Shown here piece by piece: positions 1 to 4,919 of a DNA stretch of 5,667 bases (within the stretch, counting starts at the first letter, position 1; each line of letters begins with the position of its first letter). The stretch comes from Candidatus Woesearchaeota archaeon CG11_big_fil_rev_8_21_14_0_20_43_8 (GTDB lineage Archaea; Nanobdellota; Nanobdellia; Woesearchaeales; CG08-08-20-14). The stretch lies in NCBI GenBank assembly GCA_002762705.1, contig PCVE01000103.1:1-5667 (forward strand), written 5' to 3'. Position numbers and translations under genes: made by a program. Below the pieces are notes generated by a model. The model was not told where the DNA came from and searched no databases. It was given only the letters and a program-made list of their open reading frames with translations.

Positions 1-236
1 CTTATGTATTCGAACATCCTTGTGAAATCGCATGTCTCAAGACGATATATCTTGACCACGACGAACTCGCCGTCTTTTGTCTTCGCGCTGAAGACATTGG
101 CCTCTTTTCCTATAGAGATCGGACTTAAGGTATCTTCCTCAAAATGCTCCTGACTCATCAATTTGAAGAGCACTCTGTTTGTGAAATTGTCAAAGACATC
201 GCCATATGTCTTGAATTTCTCTTTTGCTTTTGCCAT
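1..236 (-). CDS. rio1: RIO1-type serine/threonine protein kinase, N-terminal part (3' end beyond window)
   Basis: The first 78 residues of an atypical protein kinase/ATPase of the RIO1 family are visible; the rest lies beyond the left edge. Seen in the sequence: start MAKAKEKF, a P-loop region SIGKEANVF at residues 41-49, the ATP-anchoring lysine K62 in VVVKIYR, and RLETCDFTRMFEYI at 65-78. The last stretch closely resembles the RIETSNFKRMWEYI-like segment of archaeal RIO1. Family knowledge: RIO1 acts in the cytoplasm in late maturation of the small ribosomal subunit and is near-universal in Archaea. The ATG at 236-234 is chosen because a TATA box is centred about 27 bp upstream, which predicts a leaderless mRNA; no Shine-Dalgarno is present. 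The gene diverges from the PGI/PMI-like gene. The catalytic loop and metal-binding Asp are outside the window, so activity cannot be judged. Confidence 0.9.
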   Translation of the reverse strand, partial: MAKAKEKFKTYGDVFDNFTNRVLFKLMSQEHFEEDTLSPISIGKEANVFSAKTKDGEFVVVKIYRLETCDFTRMFEYI

Positions 237-258
237 TGGCTGAATGGTGTGTTGATGG

Positions 259-268
259 TTATATATAT
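259..268 (-). promoter_or_regulatory. TATA box for the RIO1 kinase gene (leaderless)
   Basis: Read on the minus strand this is ATATATATAA, centred about 27 bp upstream of the RIO1 ATG at 236. That is the spacing between an archaeal TATA box and its transcription start, so transcription would begin at or next to the start codon. No ribosome binding site lies between. This is inferred from sequence and spacing only. Confidence 0.55.
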
Positions 269-339
269 GTTCGCTCAGCAGGTTCAGATATTGCCATTTA
301 TCAGATCTCCTTATCCTTTGTCGTATTTACTTGATAAAC

Positions 340-347
340 TTTAAAAA
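340..347 (+). promoter_or_regulatory. TATA box for the PGI/PMI-like gene
   Basis: TTTAAAAA, preceded by the A-rich ATAAAC (334-339) as a possible BRE. It is centred near 343.5, which predicts a transcription start around 369. That falls after the upstream in-frame ATG at 363 and just before the Shine-Dalgarno at 372, so it favours ATG 384 as the translation start with a leader of about 15 nt. Confidence 0.5.
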
Positions 348-371
348 CGCCTGTCGACTATCATGTCTCTT

Positions 372-377
372 GGAGGG
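372..377 (+). promoter_or_regulatory. Shine-Dalgarno GGAGGG deciding the start at 384
   Basis: GGAGGG is six bases upstream of ATG 384, an ideal spacing. The alternative in-frame ATG at 363 has no such site and lies upstream of the predicted transcription start. Confidence 0.7.
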
Positions 378-383
378 AATAAT

Positions 384-1355
384 ATGGAACAAGACAGCAT
401 ACTCAAGCATCTTGAACAATTTCACAGTCAATGCATCCATGCAGCTAAGCTTGCATCAGAATACTACGCAAAAGACCCTGAAAATATAGACAACATAGTC
501 GTCACCGGTGTTGGGAATTCGGCATTGCCTGGCGACCTTCTGAAAAGCTATCTAAATATCAAAAAAGCAGTATATGTAAATCGAGGATACAGGATTCCTG
601 AGTTCGTCGGTCCTCGCAGCCTTGTTTTTGTCATATCGTATTCAGGCGAGACAGAAGAGACTATCGACGCTTATAGAAGCTCTCTTTCGAGGAAAGCGCA
701 GGTCATATGTATCACAAGTGGCGGAAAGCTCGGCCAATTATGCAGGATCAATAACACTGAACAGATATTGATACCTAAAGGTATCCCACAACGGCTTGCG
801 CTCGGCTACATGTTCATCCCTATGCTGAAGGTGCTTGAGAACTCTGGACTCTGTGATCTTTCTGATGAGATAGAAAAAACAGCAAAGACACTGAAAAGCC
901 CGATGTTCAAGAACAAAGCGCTTGAGCTCGCGGATAGGCTTCTGAAGAAAATTCCATTGATATATACATCGAGCAAGTTCAAATCCATCGGCCTCAGGTG
1001 GAAATATATGCTTAATGAGACAGCGAAGACTCTCGCATTTACAGGAGAGTTCCCTGATATGAATTATAATGAGATAAATGGCTTCTCGCAGCCCCAAGGA
1101 GATTTCGAGGTGCTGATAATCAATGAGGATACGGATTATTCGAAAGTGAAGAAGCACATGAAAATAGCAAAAGACATCATCAAAAAGAAAGTGAGGGTCA
1201 CAGAGATCGCGATAACAGGCGACTGTCAGTTGTCAAAGATCTTTTCGACGATACATCTCGGAGACTGGACAGCATATATCCTTGCGAGAAAACTAGGTAT
1301 AGATCCAGTCAAGGCAGAATATTCTGATTCGATAAGAGAATCCTTGAAGAAATGA
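384..1355 (+). CDS. Bifunctional phosphoglucose/phosphomannose isomerase-like protein (SIS family)
   Basis: A 323-residue cytoplasmic SIS-fold protein of the archaeal/bacterial PGI/PMI family (about 300-350 aa), which interconverts glucose 6-P or mannose 6-P with fructose 6-P. Seen: N-terminal SIS domain with GVGNSALPGD at 42-51 (family form usually GMGGSAxxGD) and the phosphate-binding ISYSGETEET at 84-93. GIPQRLALGY follows at 133-142, with R137 matching the family's catalytic Arg. Then come RWKYMLNETAK at 205-215 with E212 as the predicted base, PDMNYNEINGF at 224-234, HLGD at 291-294, and a lysine tail at 322-323. The position 16 residues after E212, where Pyrobaculum PGI/PMI has its ring-opening His219, is Tyr228 here. 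Activity is therefore uncertain and could be altered. The product would feed GlmS, encoded on the opposite strand nearby. TGA is followed at once by T5, a possible U-tract terminator. The start is set by the GGAGGG site. Confidence 0.83.
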   Translation: MEQDSILKHLEQFHSQCIHAAKLASEYYAKDPENIDNIVVTGVGNSALPGDLLKSYLNIKKAVYVNRGYRIPEFVGPRSLVFVISYSGETEETIDAYRSSLSRKAQVICITSGGKLGQLCRINNTEQILIPKGIPQRLALGYMFIPMLKVLENSGLCDLSDEIEKTAKTLKSPMFKNKALELADRLLKKIPLIYTSSKFKSIGLRWKYMLNETAKTLAFTGEFPDMNYNEINGFSQPQGDFEVLIINEDTDYSKVKKHMKIAKDIIKKKVRVTEIAITGDCQLSKIFSTIHLGDWTAYILARKLGIDPVKAEYSDSIRESLKK

Positions 1356-1410
1356 TTTTTAAGTTAGGGTTTATGATGAATCCATGAAAATCAATCATGA
1401 TAACAGAAGA

Positions 1411-1418
1411 TATATATG
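1411..1418 (+). promoter_or_regulatory. Candidate TATA box for the lipoprotein gene
   Basis: TATATATG, preceded by a purine-rich stretch, is centred about 39 bp upstream of ATG 1453. It predicts a transcription start near 1440, just ahead of the GGTGG ribosome binding site. The geometry is almost the same as for the PGI/PMI-like gene. Confidence 0.45.
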
Positions 1419-1442
1419 GAAAGACCCTCTTTGGGTGATTAA

Positions 1443-1447
1443 GGTGG
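1443..1447 (+). promoter_or_regulatory. Shine-Dalgarno GGTGG supporting the start at 1453
   Basis: GGTGG lies five bases upstream of ATG 1453. It supports starting at MKRIFIG, which gives a proper lipoprotein signal peptide, over the in-frame ATG at 1384, which has no Shine-Dalgarno. Confidence 0.6.
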
Positions 1448-1452
1448 TATAT

Positions 1453-2172
1453 ATGAAAAGGATATTTATTGGATTGATCATACTCATGCTCGCATTCGGG
1501 TTGTTTGGATGCGAGAGCAAAGAAGAGAAACTGGCAAAAGAGGCATTGAAAAAAGCCGAGGCTACTCTTGACAAGATGAATGAGAAGCTTGATGATATGC
1601 CTTCTGTCAGCGATGTCATGAAGAAAAGCGCTGAGACCATGACAGAAGATGAATCAATGGATCAGGACGATGAGACAGTGGATGATACAGCTGATGACAC
1701 TAATGATGTTGTCACGCCAAGAAAAGAAGAATCATCAGCATGCGGTTCCACGCTTGAATCGCATCAGGTCAAGAAGATCAAGGTCGACTCGTTCAATCTG
1801 ACATCAGAAGGGTTCACATTCAAGGCATATCCGCTATCGGCTGATGATGAAGTCATCCCTGTGACGACAAACATCAAAGTCGAGATTTTCCCGACAGCCA
1901 TAAAAGATGTTGACAAGGGACGTGAGATAGATGGCAAGGCAGTCTATGTCAAATCATTCTACAGGAAAAAAGATGATGTCCTCGCTGACTGCGGACCAAA
2001 AGAAATAGAAGTCAAATTCTCTGATACGCAATGGAGCAAAGACAGACTTAACATGGTGAAAGATGGCGATCCTGGTTCTATGACTCTCACGATGATCATC
2101 GGAAGCGACCAGTTCGACATGCATTTCTATCCTGATCGAAATGGTATAAAATCAATATTCCCTTCTAATTAA
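1453..2172 (+). CDS. Predicted secreted lipoprotein, function unknown
   Basis: A 239-residue protein with a textbook lipoprotein signal: MKR, a hydrophobic stretch at about 4-18, then LFGC with the lipidation Cys at C20. It is therefore expected on the outer face of the cytoplasmic membrane. Residues 21-48 are charged and probably helical (coiled-coil-like, rich in K/E/A/L). Residues 62-95 form a very acidic, Asp/Glu/Thr-rich, probably disordered linker. Residues 107-239 look like a compact beta-rich domain with alternating hydrophobic strands, such as VDSFNLTSEGFTFKAYPL and TMIIGSDQFDMHFY. C97 and C180 could form a disulfide outside the cell. I do not recognise the C-terminal domain; an Ig-like or FN3-like fold is a guess. 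An in-frame ATG at 1384 would add 23 residues (see findings). The gene ends inside a terminator-like hairpin. Confidence 0.8.
   Translation: MKRIFIGLIILMLAFGLFGCESKEEKLAKEALKKAEATLDKMNEKLDDMPSVSDVMKKSAETMTEDESMDQDDETVDDTADDTNDVVTPRKEESSACGSTLESHQVKKIKVDSFNLTSEGFTFKAYPLSADDEVIPVTTNIKVEIFPTAIKDVDKGREIDGKAVYVKSFYRKKDDVLADCGPKEIEVKFSDTQWSKDRLNMVKDGDPGSMTLTMIIGSDQFDMHFYPDRNGIKSIFPSN
2145..2152 (+). promoter_or_regulatory. Possible TATA box for the 102-residue gene
   Basis: TATAAAAT within the 3' end of the lipoprotein gene is a close match to the archaeal TATA consensus. It would place a transcription start near 2174, about 30 nt before ATG 2204. A competing weaker candidate is the TTTATT at 2182-2187. 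Neither has the tight start-codon spacing of the other promoters here. Confidence 0.3.
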
Positions 2173-2194
2173 GAAGGGCCATTTATTCTTTTTT
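2160..2194 (+). terminator. Hairpin plus T-run terminator after the lipoprotein gene
   Basis: CCCTTCT (2160-2166) pairs perfectly with AGAAGGG (2172-2178) around a five-base loop. A T-rich tract follows, ending in six Ts (2189-2194). The stem overlaps the TAA stop codon at 2170-2172. It resembles a bacterial intrinsic terminator, while archaeal termination mainly needs the T-tract, which is also present. Confidence 0.55.
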
Positions 2195-2203
2195 GTGATT
2201 TCT

Positions 2204-2512
2204 ATGAGATACGGAGAATGTTTGGATAGGGATGGGACGCCTATGTATGCAGAAGAATCATTTTCTAAAGGCAGATGCAGCATCGGAAGATTCAGAGGAC
2301 AGACACTTATCTATGTCCCGCGTGATATCGAAAAGAAATTAGGCAGACAATGTATAGAGGAATTGGCAGAGGGAGTATTTGGCAAGAAGACGCTTGATGA
2401 TTTCTTTGCATCATATTATCTCTTTAGAGATTGCGTACAGCTAGAACTTCATCGGCCATGGAATATTTTGATCCTGAGAGATATCACCGACCTGAACAGC
2501 TTGTCGGATTGA
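2204..2512 (+). CDS. Hypothetical protein, 102 residues
   Basis: I do not recognise this protein. It is soluble and mixed alpha/beta, with no signal peptide or membrane segment. There is a likely strand-turn-strand at about 24-40 (RCSIGRFRGQTLIYVPR), an amphipathic helix at about 40-58 (IEKKLGRQCIEELAEGVFG), then TLDDFFASYYLFRDCVQLEL and a last hydrophobic segment NILIL. Cysteines at 5, 26, 51 and 75 are scattered and do not form an obvious zinc site. ATG 2204 is preferred over the in-frame GTG at 2195, which lies directly at the end of the T-tract; neither has a Shine-Dalgarno. The gene follows a terminator, so it probably has its own promoter. Its last 35 or so codons overlap an open and more protein-like frame that ends at 2535, so a frameshift near the C-terminus is possible and the annotated end may be wrong. 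Confidence 0.6.
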   Translation: MRYGECLDRDGTPMYAEESFSKGRCSIGRFRGQTLIYVPRDIEKKLGRQCIEELAEGVFGKKTLDDFFASYYLFRDCVQLELHRPWNILILRDITDLNSLSD

Positions 2513-2525
2513 TAGAGAAAGAAGT

Positions 2526-2544
2526 AAAAAAATAAGATTAAAAA
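2526..2544 (-). terminator. U-tract terminator after the RelE-like membrane protein gene
   Basis: Read on the minus strand, the region straight after the TGA stop holds T5 (2544-2540) and then T7 (2532-2526), followed by more pyrimidine-rich sequence. This is the typical archaeal poly-U termination signal. There is no hairpin. It lies in the short convergent gap with the 102-residue gene. Confidence 0.5.
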
Positions 2545-3072
2545 TCAGTTTGTATATTCTTTTTCTTTGCCATACTTTTCTACAAGCTTGTCTATCGCTT
2601 TCTGCTCATCATGCTTATGACAGATGCCCACTATCTCAAGCTCATTCGGACCGGTCTGGTGGTAGAATATTCTTCCTTCCTTTTTGCCGCGCATGTAATT
2701 TAGATTGGTTCCTTCAAGATGTCGTGTTCCAAGACCGGCCTTGAAATTGCCTTTTTTCATCTCTGCTTCAAGGTGATATACTTCTCGTTCGGTCTCTGGA
2801 TGCTTCATGGCATCTCTGACAAGCTTTCCAAGATGCGGGTCTTTTATGTTCTCTTCGACCTTGAAATGATCATCGATCCGTCGCGCCTGTACTCCAAGTG
2901 CGAGCATCGCTGCTGCGCCCATCAAAAAGACAAGACCTATCGCACTCTCCCATGACGCATCATGGGATGTGCCGATTACTGCTCCGACCATTGCTGTTCC
3001 TGTCCCCATGAGAAAGAAAAGCCCAAGAAGAAATGAGGCCAGTGATACCAGGATTGTTATTTTCGATTTCAT
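2545..3072 (-). CDS. Two-TM membrane protein with RelE/ParE-like C-terminal domain
   Basis: A 175-residue protein. Two hydrophobic segments are clear, at about 5-22 and 44-61, joined by a short loop with SHDASWES. Lys2/Lys4 before the first segment and QARR after the second predict N-in, C-in topology, so the C-terminal two thirds is cytoplasmic. Residues 66-108 form a charged, probably helical linker. Residues 108-168 (GLGTRHLEGTNLNYMRG, then GRIFYHQ, then LEIVGICHKH and a lysine-rich helix) have the order of elements of RelE/ParE-superfamily ribonuclease-like toxins: a Gly-rich turn, the strand that carries the basic G-R-I-F-Y motif, a further strand, then a helix. That assignment comes from pattern recognition and is moderate. 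No antitoxin-like gene is adjacent. The start at 3072 is supported by a TATA box 26 bp upstream. Function is unknown; a regulatory or housekeeping use of the fold is as likely as toxicity. Confidence 0.7.
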   Translation of the reverse strand: MKSKITILVSLASFLLGLFFLMGTGTAMVGAVIGTSHDASWESAIGLVFLMGAAAMLALGVQARRIDDHFKVEENIKDPHLGKLVRDAMKHPETEREVYHLEAEMKKGNFKAGLGTRHLEGTNLNYMRGKKEGRIFYHQTGPNELEIVGICHKHDEQKAIDKLVEKYGKEKEYTN

Positions 3073-3093
3073 GATATATCACTGACAATTCGC

Positions 3094-3102
3094 ATATATA
3101 AA
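3094..3102 (-). promoter_or_regulatory. TATA box for the RelE-like membrane protein gene (leaderless)
   Basis: On the minus strand this reads TTTATATAT, preceded by CAAAC (3107-3103) as a BRE-like element. It is the strongest TATA box in the window. Its centre is 26 bp from the ATG at 3072, so the mRNA should be leaderless. It shows that this gene is transcribed on its own although it lies downstream of glmS on the same strand. Confidence 0.65.
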
Positions 3103-3117
3103 GTTTGATATCCAAGA

Positions 3118-3139
3118 CCCATACCTCATCTCCCATACC
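3118..3139. repeat. Short direct repeat CCCATACC x2, possible operator
   Basis: CCCATACC occurs at 3118-3125 and again at 3132-3139, a 14-bp period. The pair lies in the 73-bp gap between the glmS stop and the next gene's start, beginning about 15 bp upstream of its TATA box. That is where archaeal activators or regulators can bind. A chance repeat is possible. Confidence 0.35.
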
Positions 3140-3145
3140 AAAACA

Positions 3146-4918
3146 TCACTTGACCGTGACGCTCTTTGCCAGGTTCCTTGGCTTGTCAGGGTCGCAACCA
3201 CGCTGTATGGCAAGATGATACGAAAGAAGCTGGATCGGTATTATCATCGCTATAGGATCAGCATTACCAAAGCTGTCGATTTTTATGAAAGTGTCGAAGA
3301 CTGGGTTTGGCACTGAATCGATCCCTATTATGTAACCGCCACGGGACCTTATCTCCATCGCGTTAGACACAATCAGTTCACGCGTGGAATCAGTCGAAAG
3401 CACAATCACAGGCACGTTCTCTTCTATGAGGGCGATCGTGCCATGTTTTAGCTCCCCGCCCGCAAACCCTTCTGCGTGGATGTAGGATACCTCTTTTATT
3501 TTCAAAGCACCCTCAAGTGCCGAAGGATACGCCAGATCCCTGCCGATAAGGAACATATTTGATGATGTCTTGAACCGCTCAGCAAGAGCTGAAACTATAG
3601 GCTCGCTCTTTTTTATGATCGAACCGACTGAGTCTGACACTTTCATGATGAGTCTCCGGCCTTCATCCAATCTGTCCGCGAGACCATAAGCAAGCAAGGT
3701 GAGTATCGAGAGCTGTGATGTGTAGCTCTTTGTCGAAAGCACGCATATCTCTGGGCCGGCGTTCATGAGAACAGCGATATCAGAGATGCGCATCAGGGTA
3801 GAACCCATGACATTCACTATGCACATGATCTTGACGCCTTTTCGTTTAGCTGTCTTCACTGCATCAAGAAGGTCAGCGGTCTCTCCTGATTGCGACACTG
3901 CGACCATGAGTGTCTTCTCGTTCAGGAACTCTTCATAGTTCCTAAATTCAGAGGCGAGTACGACATTCACATGCTCTTTTGCGATATGGGAGAATTGGTA
4001 TGAAGCAGAGACACATGCATGATAGCTTGTACCGCAGCCGACGAAAAAGACACCATTCGCATCATTCAATGCTTCTATGCATTTATCAATCAACTCGCTG
4101 TCCTGCTCGATAGCATTTTTTATCGTGGTCTTCTGCTCATCGATCTCTTTTGTCATGAAATGATCATATTTGCCTTTCTTCGCCTGCTCGACATCCCATG
4201 TCACCGTATGGATATCGCGTATCGATTCTTTTCCATCAAGAAGAGATATCACTTTATGGCCTGAATCAGAAATCACGACCATGTCATCGTCATCAAGATA
4301 TGTCACCTTGCTTGTGTGCTCAAGGAACGCGGGCACATCACTTGCGAGGAAATGATCATTATCTCCTATGCCAAGCACAAGTGGGCTTCCGTTCCGTGCG
4401 CCGAGAAGCACATCATGATCAGAATGTATAGCGACGACGGCAAAAGATCCCCGCAGAGAGAGCAATGTCTTTCGGAATGCTTCTTCGAAAGAATCGCCGC
4501 CTTTCATAAGATGCATGATATTATGTGGAATCACTTCAGTGTCTGTATCTGTCGAGAATTCTATCCCCTCCTCACTTAACATTGCGCGAAGTTCCTGGAA
4601 ATTTTCAATTATACCATTGTGGACGACAGACACACTGCCGCAGGATGATGCATGCGGATGGGCATTTCGCTTATGGACAGAGCCGTGTGTCGCCCATCTC
4701 GTGTGGCCTATGCTTGTCTTGCTTTTTGCCAGTCCAAGCTGCTCTAATTCGATGTGGCCGATCTTGCCGATATTCTTGATCTGTTTTATCTTCTGGTCTT
4801 TTCTTGAAGCGACACCCCAGGAATCATAGCCGCGATATTCAAGACTCTTGAGTCCTTTCAGGACGACTTCGTTTGCGTCTTTTTCCCCGTCGCCTCTGTA
4901 TGCAATTATGCCGCACAT
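3146..4918 (-). CDS. glmS: Glutamine--fructose-6-phosphate aminotransferase (isomerizing)
   Basis: Full-length at 590 residues (family about 600). It converts fructose 6-P plus glutamine to glucosamine 6-P plus glutamate in the cytoplasm, the first committed step of amino-sugar synthesis. The N-terminal glutaminase domain starts MCGIIAYRGD, with Cys2 becoming the nucleophile after Met removal. It continues with EYRGYDSWG (27-35), GHTRWATHG (71-79), HNGIIEN (100-106) and TDTEVI (125-130). Two SIS domains follow: GCGTSYH (294-300), SQSGETADLLDA (342-353), STKSYTSQL (395-403), ALEGALKIKEVSYIHAEGF (467-485) and GELKHG (488-493). The conserved tail PRNLAKSVTV (580-589) contains K585, equivalent to the sugar-binding Lys603 of E. 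coli. The last residue is Lys where Glu is usual. The gene begins one base after the glmU-like stop (TGATATG) with no visible Shine-Dalgarno, so translation is probably coupled by reinitiation. Confidence 0.97.
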   Translation of the reverse strand: MCGIIAYRGDGEKDANEVVLKGLKSLEYRGYDSWGVASRKDQKIKQIKNIGKIGHIELEQLGLAKSKTSIGHTRWATHGSVHKRNAHPHASSCGSVSVVHNGIIENFQELRAMLSEEGIEFSTDTDTEVIPHNIMHLMKGGDSFEEAFRKTLLSLRGSFAVVAIHSDHDVLLGARNGSPLVLGIGDNDHFLASDVPAFLEHTSKVTYLDDDDMVVISDSGHKVISLLDGKESIRDIHTVTWDVEQAKKGKYDHFMTKEIDEQKTTIKNAIEQDSELIDKCIEALNDANGVFFVGCGTSYHACVSASYQFSHIAKEHVNVVLASEFRNYEEFLNEKTLMVAVSQSGETADLLDAVKTAKRKGVKIMCIVNVMGSTLMRISDIAVLMNAGPEICVLSTKSYTSQLSILTLLAYGLADRLDEGRRLIMKVSDSVGSIIKKSEPIVSALAERFKTSSNMFLIGRDLAYPSALEGALKIKEVSYIHAEGFAGGELKHGTIALIEENVPVIVLSTDSTRELIVSNAMEIRSRGGYIIGIDSVPNPVFDTFIKIDSFGNADPIAMIIPIQLLSYHLAIQRGCDPDKPRNLAKSVTVK

Positions 4919-4919
4919 A

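Noticed and set aside
144..344. Plus-strand ORF of 66 codons across the RIO1 5' end and promoter region
   Set aside because: It lies antisense to the RIO1 N-terminus and runs through both divergent promoters; its translation has no protein-like pattern.
363..365. ATG at 363 as the start of the PGI/PMI-like protein
   Set aside because: It lies upstream of the predicted transcription start and has no ribosome binding site, while ATG 384 has an ideal GGAGGG.
738..1157. Minus-strand ORF of 139 codons inside the PGI/PMI-like gene, with a nested 60-codon one
   Set aside because: It is antisense to a well-supported coding region with recognisable motifs, so it is a shadow frame.
1421..1436. ACCC/GGGT hairpin before the lipoprotein start, considered as an RNA regulator
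   Set aside because: The stem is only four base pairs and lies upstream of the predicted transcription start, so it is not convincing.
1395..1640. Minus-strand ORF of 81 codons rich in Ser and Phe
   Set aside because: It is the antisense of the lipoprotein's Lys/Glu-rich segment; the Ser/Phe bias comes from that.
2550..2955. Two plus-strand ORFs (2550-2744 and 2719-2955) within the membrane protein gene
   Set aside because: Both are antisense to the better-supported minus-strand gene, which has TM segments and a matching promoter.
4019..4829. Several plus-strand ORFs of 61-104 codons within glmS
   Set aside because: glmS is unambiguous and full-length here; these are antisense shadows.
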